Below are positions 6,696 through 9,431 of a stretch of DNA of 9,431 bases, one piece after another (positions within the stretch are counted from its first letter, which is position 1; every line of letters begins with the position of its first letter). Origin of the DNA: Chloroflexota bacterium (GTDB taxonomy: Bacteria; Chloroflexota; Anaerolineae; B4-G1); the NCBI GenBank assembly GCA_003648125.1, contig QMOE01000054.1:1-9431 (forward strand). Direction: 5' to 3'. Both the position numbers and the translations under genes were made by a program. Below the pieces are notes generated by a model. It was not told where the DNA came from and searched no databases. It worked only from the letters and a program-made list of their open reading frames with translations.

Positions 6696-7793
6696 ATGGC
6701 AAAGAACAAGAAAAAGCGAACCTCACCCTTAATGTCGCTCATCAGCCCCGCGCAGTTTGTCCTGGGCGTGTTTCTGGCGTTCGTCGCGGGCGCGCTATTT
6801 TTATGGGCCTTTCAGGAAAGCCCGGTCGAAGCCTACAGCGCGTTGTACAAGGGGGCCTTCAGCTCTAATCGTTACATCGCCGAGACACTGCTCTCAATGA
6901 CTCCGTTGATCTTTGGCGGGCTGGCGGTGGCCCTGGGGTTCCGCTGCGGGCTGTTCAACATGGGCGTAGAGGGACAGATCGTGCTGGGCGGTATGGCAGC
7001 GGCCTACATCGGCTACGCCTGGGATTTACCGCAAGTGATCCACCTTCCGCTGGCGATATTGGGCGGCGCTCTCGCCGGAGGGCTGTGGGGAGCCATTCCG
7101 GGCTATCTCAAGGCGCGTCACAAGATCCACGAGGTGATCACGACGATCATGCTGAACTATATCGTCTTTCAGGTCGCTGCTTACATGATCGCGGTGGGCG
7201 GCCCGATGAAGGCGGACAACGAGTTGCCGGTCTCGCCTGACGTCCTGCCAACAGCGCAGTTGGCGCGCATCTGGGAGGGCACGCGACTGAGTGGAGGCAT
7301 ATTTATCGCGTTGGCGATAGCGGCGCTGGTCTGGGTCTTTTTATTCAAGACCCGCCTGGGTTACAAAATGCGGGCGGTTGGTTTCAACGCCGCCGCCGCC
7401 GAGTACGCGGGCATCAAGCCGGGGCGCATGATGGTGTGGGCCATGTTCCTTAGCGGCGCATTGGGCGGCATAGCGGGCGCTGTAGAGGTGCTGGGCGTCC
7501 ACTATAAATTCTACGCCACCTTCTCGCCCGGCTACGGCTGGGATGCAATTGCCGTCGCCCTGCTGGGATTGCTCCATCCGGCCGGAGTGGTCGCTTCCGC
7601 CTTCCTCTTTGGCGTGCTGAGAAGCGGTTCCATCACGATGCAGGCTATTGCCCAGATCAGCAAAGACATTGTCCTCATCTTGACCGCGCTGATCATCTTT
7701 TTCACCGCCACAAACCAGACCCTGCGCCCGATTCTGGAGCGGATGGTACTGCGCCTCGGTTCAAAACGGGAAGAGAGGGTATCTTCTCAATAA
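6696..7793 (+). CDS. ABC importer permease 1, BPD_transp_2 family (NupP/YufP-like)
   Basis: A 365-residue integral membrane protein, one half of the transport channel. A basic cytoplasmic tip (KNKKKR) precedes a first membrane segment at about residues 20-39. Further hydrophobic stretches lie near 65-80, 95-108, 119-137, 152-167, 201-217, 247-266, 284-312 and 323-337. Family hallmarks are GFRCGLFNMGVEGQ (81-94), HEVITTIMLNYIVFQ (145-159) and the cytoplasmic loop LGYKMRAVGFNAAAAEYAGI (221-240), which is the likely ATPase-docking loop. The ATG at 6696 is preferred over a GTG at 6687, which is only two bases from the AGGAAGG site at 6678-6684. The longer of two permeases followed by a shorter one is the usual pair in BMP-type nucleoside importers. 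Confidence 0.93.
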   Translation: MAKNKKKRTSPLMSLISPAQFVLGVFLAFVAGALFLWAFQESPVEAYSALYKGAFSSNRYIAETLLSMTPLIFGGLAVALGFRCGLFNMGVEGQIVLGGMAAAYIGYAWDLPQVIHLPLAILGGALAGGLWGAIPGYLKARHKIHEVITTIMLNYIVFQVAAYMIAVGGPMKADNELPVSPDVLPTAQLARIWEGTRLSGGIFIALAIAALVWVFLFKTRLGYKMRAVGFNAAAAEYAGIKPGRMMVWAMFLSGALGGIAGAVEVLGVHYKFYATFSPGYGWDAIAVALLGLLHPAGVVASAFLFGVLRSGSITMQAIAQISKDIVLILTALIIFFTATNQTLRPILERMVLRLGSKREERVSSQ

Positions 7794-7819
7794 GTAGGGG
7801 CGCACCCTTGCGGTCGCCC
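7794..7819. repeat. Degraded second copy of the 5051 hairpin
   Basis: Starting directly after the permease 1 stop, it repeats the left arm, CTTGC loop and most of the right arm of the 5051-5081 hairpin. It differs by one extra C (7803) in the left arm and by loss of the outer part of the right arm. It can still fold as GGGCG and ACC paired with GGT and CGCCC, with the extra C bulged out. Confidence 0.65.
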
Positions 7820-7828
7820 TGAAGGACA

Positions 7829-7840
7829 GGGGCAAGCCCC
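7829..7840. repeat. Short G/C palindrome before permease 2
   Basis: GGGGCAAGCCCC can form a four-base stem over CAAG. It lies 23 bases before the permease 2 start codon and 10 bases before its ribosome binding site. It resembles the end of another common intergenic repeat but is too short to say more. Confidence 0.35.
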
Positions 7841-7863
7841 CCACGATATTGAAAGGTAAAGTT

Positions 7864-8796
7864 ATGGAAGCCTGGTCACAAGTCCTGAGCATCACCCTGT
7901 TTGCGGCCGCGATTCGAGCGGCGACGCCGATTCTGTACCCCGCGCTGGCCGGAATTTTCTCCGAACGGTCAGGCGTCTTGAACATTGCGCTGGAAGGCGT
8001 CATGCTCATCAGCGCATTTGCGGCGGTCGTCGGCTCTTACTACACCGGCAACCCCTGGATCGGCGTCCTGTGCGCGATCGTCGCCGGCATGCTGACCAGC
8101 CTGATCCACGCCTTTATGTGCATCAATATGCGGGCGGATCAAGCCATCGTCGGCACGGGAATCAACATCTTGGGCGCGGGGCTGCCCAGTTTCTTGCTCC
8201 TAAAACTGTTCGGCTCGCAGGGCATCTCCCCCATCGTCGAGCGCATCCACGAATGGCGCGTCCCCATCCTGGCCGACCTGCCCATCATCGGGCCGATCCT
8301 GGGAGAGCAAAGCCCGCTGGTCTATATCTGCCTGCTGATGGTGCCCCTGAGCTGGTACGTCCTGTTCAAGACACCATTTGGGCTGAGACTGCGCGCGGTG
8401 GGCGAGAATCCCCGCGCCGCCGAGACGGTCGGCATCAGCGTCTATGGGATGCGCTACGCCGGTGTTCTGATCAGCGGCTTTCTGGCGGCCCTGGGCGGCG
8501 CGTTCCTGTCGGTCTCCTACCTGGCCCAGTTCGTCAAGCTGATGACGGCGGGACGCGGGTTCATCGGCCTGGCGGCGATGATCTTTGGACGCTGGAACCC
8601 GTGGGGCGCGCTGTTCGCCTGCCTGCTCTTTGGCTTTGCCGACGCGCTCCAGGCCGCGGCCCAGGCGGCCAACGTGCCCATCGCTCCCCAGTTCTTGCGG
8701 ACGTTGCCATACGTATTGACGATTATCGCTCTGGTCGGCGCGATGGGGAAGGCGGAACCGCCGGCTTACGTCGCCAAGCCCTACGAGAAAGCATAA
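7864..8796 (+). CDS. ABC importer permease 2, BPD_transp_2 family (NupQ/YufQ-like)
   Basis: A 310-residue membrane protein that pairs with permease 1 to form the translocation pore. The hallmark TPILYPALAG-SERSGVLNIALEG is at residues 21-45. Hydrophobic segments cover about 45-60, 64-82, 95-115, 151-168, 198-216, 231-240, 247-263 and 280-293. The cytoplasmic loop FGLRLRAVGENPRAAETVGI (172-191) is the expected contact with the ATPase. Permease 1 and 2 share the family pattern but are clearly different proteins, so this is a heteromeric channel, not a recent duplication. The ATG at 7864 has GAAAGG at 7851-7856, seven bases upstream; an in-frame TTG at 7849 lacks a site. The gene follows a 70-base gap filled with palindromic repeats, and its stop overlaps the ATG of the next gene (TAATG). 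Confidence 0.93.
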   Translation: MEAWSQVLSITLFAAAIRAATPILYPALAGIFSERSGVLNIALEGVMLISAFAAVVGSYYTGNPWIGVLCAIVAGMLTSLIHAFMCINMRADQAIVGTGINILGAGLPSFLLLKLFGSQGISPIVERIHEWRVPILADLPIIGPILGEQSPLVYICLLMVPLSWYVLFKTPFGLRLRAVGENPRAAETVGISVYGMRYAGVLISGFLAALGGAFLSVSYLAQFVKLMTAGRGFIGLAAMIFGRWNPWGALFACLLFGFADALQAAAQAANVPIAPQFLRTLPYVLTIIALVGAMGKAEPPAYVAKPYEKA

Positions 8797-9431
8797 TGCT
8801 CGATTTGCGAATTGACAACGCGGCGATAATCACGCTGGATGACCGGCGGCGAGAGTTGCGCCGGGGGAGCATCGCCGTCAATAAAGGGGAGATCGTTAGT
8901 GTTGAAGAAACGGTTTCTCAACCAGCCAAAAAAGTCATCGACGCCCAGGGCCAGGTCGCGCTGCCGGGACTGGTCAACACACACACCCACGTCTACCAGG
9001 CGCTGATCGAGGGCATCGGCTACGACATGCACTTTGATCCCTGGAACTGGCGTTTCAATTTCCCCATCGCCTCCCACATCAACGCCTGGCACGCCGAGGT
9101 CGGGGCGCAGATCGCCGCGCTGGAGATGATCAAGAGCGGCACGACGACCGTCTCTGACCATTGGTATCTCCACAACGAGTTCGAGAGCATCCACCGCGTG
9201 GCGCAGGTCTTTCGGGACGCGGGGTTGCGGCACCACGTCGTCTATGGATTACTGGATCAATCGTTCGCCGGGGCGCGTGTCGCGTTCGAGGACATGGCGA
9301 TGATCCGCCGCGAGGACGAGCTGATCGAGGCCGCCAACGAATTCATTGACCGCTGGCACCGCCAGGGGCGCACCGTCGTCGCGCTCGGCCCCGGCTCCAC
9401 CGAGGACATCAGCGACCGCTTGATGGAGCAG
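8796..9431 (+). CDS. Second amidohydrolase (MTA/SAH deaminase-chlorohydrolase type), N-terminal part
   Basis: The frame is open to the right edge, giving the first 212 residues. It starts with an ATG that shares one base with the permease 2 stop; the upstream site is weak (GAGAAAG), so translation probably depends on coupling to the permease. The small N-terminal beta domain ends in DAQGQVALPGLVNTHTHVYQ, with the metal pair His63 and His65, followed by GTTTVSDHWY (115-124), as in the cytosine deaminase-like amidohydrolases (SsnA, TrzN, MTA deaminase). The remaining metal ligands lie beyond the window. It differs strongly from the amidohydrolase at 1144, so it probably has another substrate. 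Where many relatives have GPHAPYT, this protein reads GPGSTED (198-204). Likely role: hydrolysis or deamination of an imported heterocycle. The substrate is unknown. Confidence 0.88.
   Translation, partial: MLDLRIDNAAIITLDDRRRELRRGSIAVNKGEIVSVEETVSQPAKKVIDAQGQVALPGLVNTHTHVYQALIEGIGYDMHFDPWNWRFNFPIASHINAWHAEVGAQIAALEMIKSGTTTVSDHWYLHNEFESIHRVAQVFRDAGLRHHVVYGLLDQSFAGARVAFEDMAMIRREDELIEAANEFIDRWHRQGRTVVALGPGSTEDISDRLMEQ

Noticed and set aside
1..9431. tRNA, rRNA, CRISPR array, insertion sequence with transposase, phage or defence genes
   Set aside because: No such signature is visible on either strand; apart from the two gaps and the hairpin regions the window is filled with metabolic and transport genes.

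Overview
The window looks like bacterial chromosome, GC-rich and densely packed, with every supported gene on the + strand. A Chloroflexota-type organism (Anaerolineae or a relative) is my best guess. The hints are a lipoprotein with an acidic Glu/Pro linker, frequent TTG starts with good Shine-Dalgarno sites, and intergenic palindromes of the kind scattered through such genomes. This is inference; no taxonomic marker gene is present.

Bases 1-3683 hold a tight enzyme operon. It contains the C-terminal end of a D-2-hydroxyacid dehydrogenase, an HpcH/HpaI-type class II aldolase, an SsnA-like metal-dependent amidohydrolase and an M20-family metallohydrolase. The last three junctions are a 15-base gap, a 1-base overlap and a 16-base overlap, so the four are probably co-transcribed. 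Bases 3684-3970 are a non-coding break. It carries a 112-bp inverted-repeat element, then a more AT-rich leader with two strong Shine-Dalgarno sequences, the second serving the next gene.

Bases 3971-8796 encode a complete BMP-family ABC importer: substrate-binding lipoprotein, a double-domain ATPase, and two different BPD_transp_2 permeases. This is the PnrA/BmpA and NupNOPQ (YufNOPQ) architecture, known for nucleoside uptake. Two of the junctions inside the importer contain perfect or near-perfect hairpins: three back-to-back behind the lipoprotein, and a degraded copy of the first between the permeases. From 8796 to the window edge a second amidohydrolase starts inside the stop codon of permease 2.

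Taken together, the region looks like a catabolic or salvage locus. The importer brings in a nucleoside or another N-heterocycle, two amidohydrolases deaminate or open it, the M20 enzyme cleaves an amide or carbamoyl bond, and the aldolase and dehydrogenase handle a small oxo- or hydroxy-acid. The SsnA-like plus M20 pairing recalls the E. coli ygeY/ssnA purine-associated region, but no selenium or xanthine dehydrogenase gene is visible here. The substrate cannot be read from the sequence. The points most worth a second look are the departures from the usual active-site motifs in both amidohydrolases and the hairpin cluster inside the transporter operon.
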